Source of the DNA: a virus
DNA length: 64,000 nucleotides
Strand: one strand, 5' to 3'
IMG/VR virus record: IMGVR_UViG_3300028734_000019
Location: 1-64,000 of that record
Shown here: in pieces, positions 31,840-40,277 of the stretch
Numbering within the stretch: position 1 is the stretch's first letter
Layout of the letters: each line of letters opens with the position of its first letter
The notes under the pieces: model-generated
Seen by the model: the letters and a program-made list of their open reading frames with translations, nothing else
Told to the model about the DNA's origin: nothing
Database searches by the model: none
Program-made: the position numbers and the translations under genes

Positions 31840-32082
31840 ATGAAAATGATGAAAAATTTTATAGATTATAAATCTATGAATGAAAAATGGGATGAGAAAG
31901 TTAAAGTTAAACATACTGGTGAACATGCAGGTAAAACTATTGATGAGTTGGAGAGTGAATTATCATCACTTAAAAAAAGAAGTAAGAAATATCAAGATGA
32001 AGGCAAAGATGTTCCAAAGAGTATTATTGATCAAGAACAAGAAATTAATTTTGCTATTAGAGCAAAAAGAAATTGGAAATAA
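31840..32082 (+). CDS. Small conserved phage protein with HTGEHAGKT motif
   Basis: 80 residues: CTS-like start MKMMKNFIDYKSMNEK, then HTGEHAGKTIDELESEL and a C-terminal LRAKxxW-like end (AIRAKRNWK). This combination recurs in small proteins of T4-like and other phages; I know of no established function. Followed by a hairpin terminator. Confidence 0.7.
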   Translation: MKMMKNFIDYKSMNEKWDEKVKVKHTGEHAGKTIDELESELSSLKKRSKKYQDEGKDVPKSIIDQEQEINFAIRAKRNWK

Positions 32083-32111
32083 AAAAAGCTTCTTTTTAGA
32101 AGCTTTTTTAT
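32081..32111. terminator. Bidirectional terminator
   Basis: AAAAAAGCTTCT / AGAAGCTTTTTT hairpin between convergent genes 31840-32082 and 32116-32640. Confidence 0.85.
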
Positions 32112-32115
32112 TTAA

Positions 32116-32640
32116 TCAATGACAATTGACAGTTATATTTTTTAATTTGTTGAATATTCCATCATGTTCAAGTGCACTATAATATTCTCCATCATTATCT
32201 GAAAAACTAAAACAATACATCACTCCATCATTTACCTCTTTACCATCAATAACTTGAAGTTTTAATTTTCTTACATTGAAAAATTCTTTAAGTAATTTTT
32301 TTGAATATTTATCTTTAGCTTCTGCAAATGCTTCCCATCTTTCATTTCTATCTTCAATATATTTAAAATCATCAAAATCAGGAGCATCATTTTCCATTTC
32401 CAAATATCCATTCGATATTATTTCACTTGCCTTATCAATATCATTCTTAGTTTGATCACATATATCATTCCAGATAGTTTCTGAAACTTTATTTACAGAA
32501 TAATTTTCATCTCCATAATATAACTGTTCTTCCCTAAAAAGAATTTTTTTTACATCTTCCATACATTTCGGTTCAAATGGGAAGATAACTACAAAACTAC
32601 TTGATGATGAATTGCTTACAAATCCAGTTCTTATTTTCAT
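32116..32640 (-). CDS. SNSSSSS-tag protein 1
   Basis: 174 residues starting MKIRTGFVSNSSSSSFVVIF. The first 17 residues are nearly identical in seven genes here (32116, 32906, 33562, 33886, 35899, 36309, 36754) while the bodies differ. This body is acidic and helical in the middle (DAPDFDDFKYIEDRNERWEAFAEA), with a final beta part ending INKLKNITVNCH-like. I know this N-terminal tag from unrelated hypothetical phage and bacterial proteins but know of no function. No membrane segment or signal peptide cleavage site. Confidence 0.8.
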   Translation of the reverse strand: MKIRTGFVSNSSSSSFVVIFPFEPKCMEDVKKILFREEQLYYGDENYSVNKVSETIWNDICDQTKNDIDKASEIISNGYLEMENDAPDFDDFKYIEDRNERWEAFAEAKDKYSKKLLKEFFNVRKLKLQVIDGKEVNDGVMYCFSFSDNDGEYYSALEHDGIFNKLKNITVNCH

Positions 32641-32641
32641 A

Positions 32642-32833
32642 CTATTTTTTATTATCTGTTTTATCTGTTTTATCTGGTTTATCTTTTTTATCTGTTAAAT
32701 CTATTCTAATCTCTGACTTTTTAAAAATTGCGTTGAATATTTCCACTATAAAACTTCCAATTACAGAAATTATGAAAAAACAAAATATAAATGTCCAAAA
32801 ATCTGAAGTAGCATATTTTAATAATTCTAACAT
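32642..32833 (-). CDS. Small single-pass membrane protein
   Basis: 63 residues with one hydrophobic segment (about 8-35) and a Lys/Asp-rich repeated tail (DKKDKPDKTDKTDNKK). Likely inner membrane with a cytoplasmic charged tail. Ends 2 nt before the start of the tagged gene 32116-32640, so co-expressed with it. Confidence 0.7.
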   Translation of the reverse strand: MLELLKYATSDFWTFIFCFFIISVIGSFIVEIFNAIFKKSEIRIDLTDKKDKPDKTDKTDNKK

Positions 32834-32905
32834 ATATTTTTATTTTTATTTTTATTTACAAAATTATAAAAAATATTTGATATTATAATATTTTAATCAA
32901 AAATA

Positions 32906-33544
32906 TTATAAATTTTTAGTTATTTCATCTAATTTATCTTTTCTTTTATATACTGTATTACATACTGGACATATAAGACCGTGCTTTTTTGTTTCCCACA
33001 TATAATTAAAATCTCCTTTTTTATCACATATTGGACAAGATTCATAACTTTCTTTTCCTAATAATTGATAATCTAAAGAATAATAATCATTATCAAAAGA
33101 ATAAAATTCACTATCACCATCAAGTAGACTGGTTATGCTGCACCATTCATCATCATCTTCCTTATATTTTTGTAATAATATTCGTAATTCTGATTTTGCA
33201 TCATCAGTTAATTTAGTGCTAAATTGCCATAAATCCCAATCTTCGTTATTACTAGTAGAAACTAAATAGCAATCTGCTACTTTTTTTATATAAGTATCAT
33301 AGTTACAACTTTGAAATGTTATTGCCTGATTTTTGTCTATATTTTTTAGCCCATTAATGTATAAATCATGCTCTTTTATTCTATATTTATCATATTGTTT
33401 ATCTCTTCCAGTATTACCCATATAATCATCATATTTCGATTTAATCATATGCGTAGCAAGATCACGTAAACTTTCAAAATTGTTGTTAGAAATTATAAAG
33501 CTACTAGATGATGAGTTACTTACAAATCCATTTCTTATTTTCAT
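32906..33544 (-). CDS. SNSSSSS-tag protein 2 with zinc ribbon
   Basis: 212 residues: tag MKIRNGFVSNSSSSSFI, an alpha/beta body, then a C-terminal zinc ribbon C-x-x-C (CPICDKKG, about residue 171) and C-x-x-C (CPVCNTVYKRK, about 194), ending DKLDEITKNL. A nucleic-acid- or protein-binding module is likely. The body is not shared with the other tagged proteins. Confidence 0.8.
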   Translation of the reverse strand: MKIRNGFVSNSSSSSFIISNNNFESLRDLATHMIKSKYDDYMGNTGRDKQYDKYRIKEHDLYINGLKNIDKNQAITFQSCNYDTYIKKVADCYLVSTSNNEDWDLWQFSTKLTDDAKSELRILLQKYKEDDDEWCSITSLLDGDSEFYSFDNDYYSLDYQLLGKESYESCPICDKKGDFNYMWETKKHGLICPVCNTVYKRKDKLDEITKNL

Positions 33545-33561
33545 ATTTTATATTATTTATA

Positions 33562-33864
33562 TTAACAATATCTAGTTCCAGTTATTAATTCTACTTCACT
33601 AATATCAACATTTAATGTTTCTGCTACTATTTTTGACTTTTCCATTATAACAGATATTGGTGTTATACTAGAATTTAATTCTTCACCATTTGAAATTATA
33701 TATCCAACAATATATCCATAATTAGACATTTCAACATCAAGTGCTTCTATTCCATTTTCAAATCCATTTTCAACTTCTTCTTCTGTACAATCTAATCTTT
33801 TGACTCCAATTATAACAAAACTACTTGATGATGAATTGCTAACAAATCCATTTCTTATTTTCAT
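33562..33864 (-). CDS. SNSSSSS-tag protein 3
   Basis: 100 residues. After the tag MKIRNGFVSNSSSSSFVIIGV comes an acidic region (CTEEEVENGFENGIEALDVEM) and a small alpha/beta end. It is the shortest family member. Function unknown. Confidence 0.8.
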   Translation of the reverse strand: MKIRNGFVSNSSSSSFVIIGVKRLDCTEEEVENGFENGIEALDVEMSNYGYIVGYIISNGEELNSSITPISVIMEKSKIVAETLNVDISEVELITGTRYC

Positions 33865-33885
33865 ATTTTATTTTTATTTTATTTT

Positions 33886-34347
33886 TTATCCATTTCGACC
33901 TGCACCAAAATAAACTTCTGATTTATTTAAGTCCAATCCCGATTTATTACTATAAAATGCATTATAAACGTTTTTATCATTTTTATTAAAGAATGACATA
34001 TCAATATCATAATCAATATCATCATAATCAGATGTCATAAAATCTGAATCACCTTCATTATTACATATATTAACAACTAAAAATAAATCTTCATCTTTAC
34101 AATCTTTAATATCTAAATTTGCATCTGTTTGAAATGAATCTACATAAATTTTATTGTTATTAAAATGTATATCATAATTAGTACTTTCTTTAATATTAGA
34201 TAAGGTTAATACTTTAACATCATAATCTAATTTAATATTATTATCTTTTGTGTATTGTGTAAATTCATTGTAATCATTAATCTTGGCTATGCCAACAATA
34301 AAACTACTTGATGATGAATTACTAACAAATCCATTTCTTATTTTCAT
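33886..34347 (-). CDS. SNSSSSS-tag protein 4
   Basis: 153 residues; tag MKIRNGFVSNSSSSSFIVG, then a beta-rich, very acidic body (DGDSDF...DYDDIDYDIDMSFF) and a Gly-rich end. Function unknown. Confidence 0.8.
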   Translation of the reverse strand: MKIRNGFVSNSSSSSFIVGIAKINDYNEFTQYTKDNNIKLDYDVKVLTLSNIKESTNYDIHFNNNKIYVDSFQTDANLDIKDCKDEDLFLVVNICNNEGDSDFMTSDYDDIDYDIDMSFFNKNDKNVYNAFYSNKSGLDLNKSEVYFGAGRNG

Positions 34348-34365
34348 GTTATCATGTTTTTATTT

Positions 34366-35403
34366 TTATAATAAATGTGGTCTTGCTTCAGCAATTCCAG
34401 CATTTGTTACTTGATACCATTTAGGGTGATATTCAGATAAATTTTTTGCACCTCCATAAGATAATGCAGAACGAACACCGTTTATTAATCCTTCAATTAC
34501 AAATTTGACTCCTCCTTTAAATGGAATTGTTGTTGACTCTCCTTCCACATTTCTTTCCGCTTGACCATGAACAGTTTTTGTTTCTAATGATGCAGAGCCT
34601 CTATATCGTTTATATAAGCCATTAGGACTCTCTATAACCTTTCCTGGTGATTCTTCTGTTCCAGCTAATAGTGAGCCTAACATAATAGTAGATGAACCTA
34701 ATGCAAGAGCCTTTGATATATCTCCACTTGTTCTAATTCCACCATCAGCCATAACTGGTACTTTTGCAACATTTAAAATTTCTATTAAACTTGTAACATT
34801 TGGAACACCAAATCCTGTCTTGATTCTAGTTGTACAAAGACTTCCGCCACCAATACCACATCTTAGTCCATCAGCTCCCCAATTTTGCAAATCAATTGCG
34901 GCTTCTGCAGTTGCAATATTACCTGCAATTATATCCACTCCTAAATTCAATCCTTTTATTTCTTTAATCGCTTTTTTGACATTTATGTGATGTCCATGAG
35001 CAACATCAATAAGAATTACATTTACTCCAGATTCTATTAATGATTTAGACCTTTCTAAAAAATCTCCATTTGAGCCTACTGATGCCATTATTGGAATATT
35101 CTGTACATTAATAAAAGGATTATATAAACTATAATCAATTAATTTTTTTAATTTTTTGATTTCATCAACTTGTTCTTCAATAGTCATGAATCTATGAATA
35201 CATCCTACTCCTCCTAATTGAAACATTTTAAACGCCATTTCATGCTCACAAACGGTATCCATAGGTGATGCTACCAATGGTATCATCAACTCATAATTTG
35301 TAGATAGTTTTGTTGTTAATGAAATTTTATTTCTATGTTCTACTTCACTATAAAATGGTATAAGTTGAATATCATCATACGTTAACGCTATATTATTTGT
35401 CAT
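34366..35403 (-). CDS. guaB: IMP dehydrogenase catalytic domain without CBS module
   Basis: 345 residues. Matches the TIM-barrel of IMPDH: LTYDDIQLIPFYSE at the N-terminus, PLVASPMDTV, the catalytic loop GIGGGSLCTTRIKTGFGVP with the active Cys (about residue 189), MADGGIRTSGDI...LAGTEESPG, and EARPHLL at the end as in IMPDH T-N-A-G...E-S-H-P-H. The CBS pair (about 120 residues) that regulates bacterial IMPDH is absent, as is common in GMP reductase; the ESPG and C-terminal segments favour IMPDH. It would make XMP for GTP synthesis during infection and escape nucleotide feedback through CBS. GMP reductase remains an alternative. Confidence 0.85.
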   Translation of the reverse strand: MTNNIALTYDDIQLIPFYSEVEHRNKISLTTKLSTNYELMIPLVASPMDTVCEHEMAFKMFQLGGVGCIHRFMTIEEQVDEIKKLKKLIDYSLYNPFINVQNIPIMASVGSNGDFLERSKSLIESGVNVILIDVAHGHHINVKKAIKEIKGLNLGVDIIAGNIATAEAAIDLQNWGADGLRCGIGGGSLCTTRIKTGFGVPNVTSLIEILNVAKVPVMADGGIRTSGDISKALALGSSTIMLGSLLAGTEESPGKVIESPNGLYKRYRGSASLETKTVHGQAERNVEGESTTIPFKGGVKFVIEGLINGVRSALSYGGAKNLSEYHPKWYQVTNAGIAEARPHLL

Positions 35404-35423
35404 TCTTTTATTTTCTTTTGTTT

Positions 35424-35870
35424 TTATTTTAGTGATAATAACTTTAAATATCTACTATCAAAATCAATACTTTTATTTATATGTATTAATAATGTTGGAT
35501 GCAATTTAAAACTCAAATCTAAATCAGGAATGATATTAATATCTCCAATATATTTTTTAAAGTTTTGAATCACATTTTTAGTATCAGTAATATTTGAATT
35601 TAATATAAAATTAATAATATTTAACAATTCAAAATTGTTTTTATCAATATGCCATATTTGACAATATGATAACCAAAATTCAGTAGTGTAATCTAGTTTT
35701 TGAGAACGATATATATTTTTAATATTAGATATAAATTCATCTTTTCCTAATTTACTAAAAAATGCATTAGCTTTTTCTATTAAATAATCAGGTGATGTAT
35801 TTATAATTTTATTATCATTTATCATAATTCCAAGAAAGTAAAATATGTTATGAGTTTGATTATTTGTCAT
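35424..35870 (-). CDS. Unknown helical protein
   Basis: 148 residues, mainly helical, Asn/Ile/Lys-rich (SPDYLIEKANAFFSKLGKDEF...). Lies between the IMPDH gene and tagged gene 35899-36291 on the same strand. No motif recognised and no SNSSSSS tag. Confidence 0.7.
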   Translation of the reverse strand: MTNNQTHNIFYFLGIMINDNKIINTSPDYLIEKANAFFSKLGKDEFISNIKNIYRSQKLDYTTEFWLSYCQIWHIDKNNFELLNIINFILNSNITDTKNVIQNFKKYIGDINIIPDLDLSFKLHPTLLIHINKSIDFDSRYLKLLSLK

Positions 35871-35898
35871 AATATTATTAATTCTATTTTAAACTGGT

Positions 35899-36291
35899 TT
35901 AATAATTGTCGTTACTCACCATTTGAATATATGTGTTAATTACTCCTGTAATTCCATATTTTTCAAATTTTTGACGTAATGCATCATCTTCTTCTGTTGT
36001 ACGATCTTTAAATTCTGTTACTTCTCCATCTTCTAATCCACCTAGTGAATCACCTACAATAAGAGTATTGTAATCTTTTTCTCCAAAATAATTACCATCT
36101 GCTTCAATTCTAAATTCATCATCAAGTTTATTTGAAAAAAATTCAAATTTATCATAATCATCTTCAATTTCTTCAAATTCTTCATTTTTTATATTCAAGC
36201 ATTTTGCTAAATCATATATTGTAAGTTTAATTCCTCTTACTACAAATGATGAACTACTTGAATTACTTACAAATCCATTTCTTATTTTCAT
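35899..36291 (-). CDS. SNSSSSS-tag protein 5
   Basis: 130 residues; tag MKIRNGFVSNSSSSSFVVRG, then LTIYDLAKCLNIKNEEF (helix-loop-helix-like), an acidic part and an end predicted helical (DDALRQKFEKYGITGVINTYIQ). The EE/DD density matches the other tagged proteins. Function unknown. Confidence 0.8.
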   Translation of the reverse strand: MKIRNGFVSNSSSSSFVVRGIKLTIYDLAKCLNIKNEEFEEIEDDYDKFEFFSNKLDDEFRIEADGNYFGEKDYNTLIVGDSLGGLEDGEVTEFKDRTTEEDDALRQKFEKYGITGVINTYIQMVSNDNY

Positions 36292-36308
36292 ATTTTTAAT
36301 TTATTTTT

Positions 36309-36749
36309 TTAATAATCTCCTCCACTTTGAATGTGAATTAAATCATTGTTGACATTTATTCCTGTTTCACATAAATAAGTTTCTAATCCATCTCCAGAAT
36401 CATCAGATGCTGAACCTTCATAATAACGATATTCTTTTCTTAATATTCTTAACAAATCTTCTCTAGATATATTAGGATATCCTTGTTCAATTATTTCATC
36501 TATCATTTCTTCATCTGATAAATTCTTACCTGAATCACAATAATTTTCAAATATATCTTTAATGCTCATTTCTTTAAGATTGTTAATCATCCAATCCGAT
36601 AATCCATTTGCAAAGTTGAATAATATAGAATTTTCGTCTAAATCAAATAACTTCATAAGAATATTTTTTGATATTTTTTCTCCATTTTTAATAGTAACAA
36701 TAAAAGAACTACTGCTACTATTACTTACAAATCCATTTCTTACTTTCAT
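36309..36749 (-). CDS. SNSSSSS-tag protein 6
   Basis: 146 residues; MKVRNGFVSNSSSSSFIV (Val for Ile at position 3), then helical acidic segments (DEEMIDEIIEQGYPNISREDLLRILRKEYRY) and a Gly/Ser/Asp turn (GSASDDSGDGLE). Function unknown. Confidence 0.8.
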   Translation of the reverse strand: MKVRNGFVSNSSSSSFIVTIKNGEKISKNILMKLFDLDENSILFNFANGLSDWMINNLKEMSIKDIFENYCDSGKNLSDEEMIDEIIEQGYPNISREDLLRILRKEYRYYEGSASDDSGDGLETYLCETGINVNNDLIHIQSGGDY

Positions 36750-36753
36750 AATT

Positions 36754-37107
36754 TTATTTCTTTTTTAAAATTTCATTGATTTTTTTAGTATCAGCAATAA
36801 TAATTTGTCCTTCATCTGGACCACCTTCAACCTCTGCAATTATGTATGGACGAATAACATCATTTAAACTATCAGGTAAATCATAATCTTCCACGTCATT
36901 AGATATTATATACTCATAAATATCATAATTATATAATCCATTTTCATCAATAAGTTTTTTCAATAATTCTTTAAACGTGTCTAATGGAAAATCTTCATCA
37001 CCATCAGTAATTTTATCATAATCAACAATTTCAAGAAAATTCTCAGGTAATAAAATTACAAAAGATGAGCTACTTGAGTTACTCACAAATCCACTTCTTA
37101 TTTTCAT
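36754..37107 (-). CDS. SNSSSSS-tag protein 7
   Basis: 117 residues; MKIRSGFVSNSSSSSFVILL, acidic helical body and a C-terminal strand-turn (AEVEGGPDEGQIIIADTKK). First tagged gene of the run in transcription order, just downstream of the HisRS-like gene. Confidence 0.8.
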   Translation of the reverse strand: MKIRSGFVSNSSSSSFVILLPENFLEIVDYDKITDGDEDFPLDTFKELLKKLIDENGLYNYDIYEYIISNDVEDYDLPDSLNDVIRPYIIAEVEGGPDEGQIIIADTKKINEILKKK

Positions 37108-37152
37108 ATTATTTTTAATTTAATTATTTATATTCAATATTTTATTTATAGT

Positions 37153-37791
37153 TTATATTAATCTGTCAATTCCTATTGCAAATCCAACTCCTCCATCATA
37201 TTCTCCTCCTCCACAAATCTGTTTTGATGATCCTAATTTTTCGCAAGTTATTTCAAATCCCTTACCATTTTTGTAATAATCAAGTCCTCTTTTTACATCA
37301 TTGTTAATAACATAATCATCAATATTATCAGTGAAATTTTTTGTTAATAATTTCATTGCTAAATGTTGTAAGTTTGCTCCTTCTGATAGATAATCATGAG
37401 TAGGATTTAATATTTCAACTCCAAATTGAGTGAATTGACGAAATCTTCCATGCTGTGGTTTTTCTCCACGAAAGCATTCACAAACATAGAATAATAATAC
37501 ATCTTTTTCATTTTTGTATGTTGTTTTAGATAGTTTTTGAACAACTGCAGTATATTCAGGAGCTAAGCATAAATCTCTATCTCCTCTATCTTTAAAATTG
37601 TACATCATATTGTTATTTTCTTCTCCTACCTTATTTTGAAACAATTCTTGAAATTGAATGATTGGTATTTGAATTTCCTGAAAATGATATTCATCAATTA
37701 ATATTTTAATCATTGAATTTATTAATTCTCTTTTTTCTCCTCCGACTAAAATTCTAGTTCCTTTATAACAAGTTTCTTTTATTATTTTCAT
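37153..37791 (-). CDS. Histidyl-tRNA synthetase-like catalytic core, truncated
   Basis: 212 residues. Class II aaRS core of the HisRS/HisZ type: APEYTA (about 76, motif of the ATP/His site), motif 2 CFRGEKPQHGRFRQFTQFGVEIL (about residues 107-129, with the key Arg), RGLDYY (His-binding R-G-x-x-Y-Y), and motif 3 GFAIGIDRL with its Arg at the very C-terminus. The anticodon-binding domain (about 90 residues) is missing, and the protein stops directly after motif 3. It may charge a reduced substrate, act as a HisZ-like sensor or make adenylates. No tRNA-His is seen in the window. Confidence 0.75.
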   Translation of the reverse strand: MKIIKETCYKGTRILVGGEKRELINSMIKILIDEYHFQEIQIPIIQFQELFQNKVGEENNNMMYNFKDRGDRDLCLAPEYTAVVQKLSKTTYKNEKDVLLFYVCECFRGEKPQHGRFRQFTQFGVEILNPTHDYLSEGANLQHLAMKLLTKNFTDNIDDYVINNDVKRGLDYYKNGKGFEITCEKLGSSKQICGGGEYDGGVGFAIGIDRLI

Positions 37792-38675
37792 TTATTGATT
37801 TCACTCCATTCTTTAAGTAAACTACCATATTTCCAACATTGTACAAGAATTGATTGAGCTGCATAAAACATTGATCCTGATATTCCTAAAAAATCCATTT
37901 CAAATGATGTTTTACTTGCAATTTCTTTTAGTAATTCAATATCAATTTCTTTACTTTTTGATTTTGCTTCTGATTGCATTAATTTAGCCCATCCTTCAGC
38001 ATATTCAAATACACAATTTCCGTATGAATCTTTATTTTTTAACTTCCAATCATCCCAATCTTTTTGATTTAATAGTTCAATATCAATTCCTTTTATTTTT
38101 TCTTTATACTTTCTTTTAACTTCAATATCTTTTTTGTGTTCTTCAATTCTTCTTTTTATAGATTTTTCCTCAGATATTTTTAATTTTTTTTCATACTCAA
38201 TTTTAGTTTTATCATCATATTCATCATCACATATAGGACCAATTTTAGCCCATTCCATCAAATGAGCATCATTATAATACTTATATAAATTATTGAGATT
38301 TGTACTTTTGTCAATTAAACAAATTATACCATTAAAATTGAAACTGCAAATTACGTTGTTTGTATTTGAGAAATTTTTTGCTGTTTCAGAAGTGTGATTA
38401 AAATCAGAACCACACATAACATCCATTCTCACACCTGGTGTAGACTGACTAATAATTTCTAAAATTTGTTGTTCTTCATAACTAATTTTTATGTTATTTA
38501 GAACTTTTAATTTTAATTTTCTTGGAATGTTATTATTAACACTGAAAGTTATATACTCACCATATTCGCATTCATGATAACTTGAAAATTTTATATTAGT
38601 TACAATAAGATATTTAATAAAAAGATAATTTTTATCTTTTTTGTCTTTTATTGTATATGTGAAATATTTATTCAT
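37788..38675 (-). CDS. Phage protein of unknown function with conserved C-terminal region
   Basis: 295 residues: N-terminal beta-rich part with PRKLKLKVLN inside it, a coiled coil (about 165-200), and a C-terminal part (FEYAEGWAKLMQ...GISGSMFYAAQSILVQCWKYGSLLKEWSE) that I recognise from phage proteins of unknown function. The start overlaps the next gene upstream by a few bases, and it overlaps the HisRS-like gene downstream by 4 nt. Role unknown. Confidence 0.7.
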   Translation of the reverse strand: MNKYFTYTIKDKKDKNYLFIKYLIVTNIKFSSYHECEYGEYITFSVNNNIPRKLKLKVLNNIKISYEEQQILEIISQSTPGVRMDVMCGSDFNHTSETAKNFSNTNNVICSFNFNGIICLIDKSTNLNNLYKYYNDAHLMEWAKIGPICDDEYDDKTKIEYEKKLKISEEKSIKRRIEEHKKDIEVKRKYKEKIKGIDIELLNQKDWDDWKLKNKDSYGNCVFEYAEGWAKLMQSEAKSKSKEIDIELLKEIASKTSFEMDFLGISGSMFYAAQSILVQCWKYGSLLKEWSEINK

Positions 38676-38957
38676 CTATTTTAATTTTATTAATCCTAAT
38701 CCTGAATCATCAGTATTCCACAATTCAAATTGTATTTTTTTAATATTAATTATAATCTCTTTATCAATATCATAATCTTTATTTAGGATTATAATTAAAT
38801 TATCATAAGCGTCAGATTGAGCTTTTTTGCAGATATAAACTGCATCACTTCTATCTAAAAATTTTCTATTATCAAAATCATTATTTAGTAAATTTTTCCA
38901 AAATCTACCAGAACCAATTTGTCTAATAAAAATATCTTTCCATGTATCTTCTTTCAT
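38676..38957 (-). CDS. Small unknown protein
   Basis: 93 residues, N-terminal helical (WKDIFIRQIGSGRFWKNLL), no recognised motif. Abuts the next gene (stop and start share bases with 37788-38675). Confidence 0.7.
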   Translation of the reverse strand: MKEDTWKDIFIRQIGSGRFWKNLLNNDFDNRKFLDRSDAVYICKKAQSDAYDNLIIILNKDYDIDKEIIINIKKIQFELWNTDDSGLGLIKLK

Positions 38958-38960
38958 AAA

Positions 38961-39413
38961 TTATCTACGATAGTTTCTGTTATTGTTGTATTGTTTTATT
39001 TTTTGACTATACATTTTTGATTTGTTTTTGTTGCTTTCTAATTTTTCAACTCTTAACATTTCTCTTTCTTCAAATAGTATATCATTTCCAACATCTGAGT
39101 TATACCAATAATTAGGATTAGGATAATGAAATTCTTTTTTATCATTAAGAGTCTTTGATTTTTCAATAAAACTTAATATTAAATCTTCTTTGCTATTATG
39201 TTTTATTTGATTTGCTACACTCATCAATTTCAATTTACGTATCAATTTAATATCAATACTATAATTTACAACACAGGTAAATGTGCTATTAAATTTCAGA
39301 CCAGGATATTCTATTTTTACAAACTTATAAATTTCTCCTTTATAATATTTAAGACGAGGACCATTAAATCCTGATGCATCGAAAGTTAAAAATAAAACAT
39401 TTTCATCAATCAT
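38961..39413 (-). CDS. Small unknown protein, basic C-terminus
   Basis: 150 residues; beta-rich N-terminal half (ENVLFLTFDASGFNGPRLKYYKGEIYKF), helical basic tail (KNKSKMYSQKIKQYNNNRNYRR). Contains IRKLKLMSVANQIK in the middle, reminiscent of the tail family but not at the C-terminus. Overlaps the next gene by 4 nt. Confidence 0.7.
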   Translation of the reverse strand: MIDENVLFLTFDASGFNGPRLKYYKGEIYKFVKIEYPGLKFNSTFTCVVNYSIDIKLIRKLKLMSVANQIKHNSKEDLILSFIEKSKTLNDKKEFHYPNPNYWYNSDVGNDILFEEREMLRVEKLESNKNKSKMYSQKIKQYNNNRNYRR

Positions 39414-39712
39414 TTTTCTAAATCTTTTTTAGCGATATATTCAACAACTTCTTTTGATTTTTTAATCTCAGATATTACCAATAAATATAATGAATCTTTG
39501 ATAACTATTTTTTCTCCGTCAGATGAACTTTCTAACATTGTTAATAAATTATATATAGGACTTAATTTATTTCGAACAGACGCAAGTTCTTCAAATTGAA
39601 TTTTTTCAATCTCTTTTAATAAGTCTTGTTTATCATTCCAGCTTGATGATGGTTGTTGTTCAGAATCAAATTTCCAAAAACTATTTACTAAATTTAAAAT
39701 ATTTTTTTGCAT
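39410..39712 (-). CDS. Small helical protein
   Basis: 100 residues, helical, with a W-containing start (NSFWKFDSEQQPSSSW). No family recognised. Its stop overlaps the following start (ATGA). Confidence 0.7.
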   Translation of the reverse strand: MQKNILNLVNSFWKFDSEQQPSSSWNDKQDLLKEIEKIQFEELASVRNKLSPIYNLLTMLESSSDGEKIVIKDSLYLLVISEIKKSKEVVEYIAKKDLEK

Positions 39713-39719
39713 ATGATTA

Positions 39720-39974
39720 TTATTTTGTGAGTTCTAATTCTTTTAATTTTTTATATCTCAATATCTTAATATTATAATCTTTCATTTTTTTAATAAATAT
39801 TTCTTCATCAGTAAAGCTTCCTAGATAATTATCGTAACCTCCGTAATATAAATGAAATTCGTTATGTGTCTGAAATTCCACAAACTTTACTCTAAAACTA
39901 TTATATCTATGATAAAAAATATTATCTTCAATATCGAAAAAGAAATTATTAAGACTTAGTGTAAATATTGTCAT
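39720..39974 (-). CDS. Small protein with RYKKLKELELTK tail
   Basis: 84 residues, beta-rich (TIFTLSLNNFFFDIEDN...). Ends YNIKILRYKKLKELELTK, a divergent C-terminal tail member. A TATCTTTA box upstream (about 39989) is a weak promoter match. Confidence 0.7.
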   Translation of the reverse strand: MTIFTLSLNNFFFDIEDNIFYHRYNSFRVKFVEFQTHNEFHLYYGGYDNYLGSFTDEEIFIKKMKDYNIKILRYKKLKELELTK

Positions 39975-40018
39975 TTATAATATTATTAAAGATACAAACT
40001 ATTTTTGTAATTACCAAA

Positions 40019-40228
40019 TTATTTTTCAATTTTTTTTATTTCGTACCCTATTTTATTCAATTCACTTACTATATCTTCCACCATCTTCTCAGCTTCTTCT
40101 ACTTGAAGTACTGCATATAATCCTTCTTTGTTTTCTGTCCATCTCATAATATAAATAGCATTATAAAGTGCAGAATCAATTAATTCCAATTCTTCTTTAA
40201 AAGATAAATCTTCTATTTTTATTTTCAT
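40019..40228 (-). CDS. Small helical protein
   Basis: 69 residues, two helices (EELELIDSALYNAIYIMRW and EEAEKMVEDIVSELNKI). MKIKIEDLSF start. No family recognised. Confidence 0.7.
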   Translation of the reverse strand: MKIKIEDLSFKEELELIDSALYNAIYIMRWTENKEGLYAVLQVEEAEKMVEDIVSELNKIGYEIKKIEK

Positions 40229-40277
40229 TTTTTAAAAAATTAAATTTGATAATAAATATATACAATAAAAATAAACT

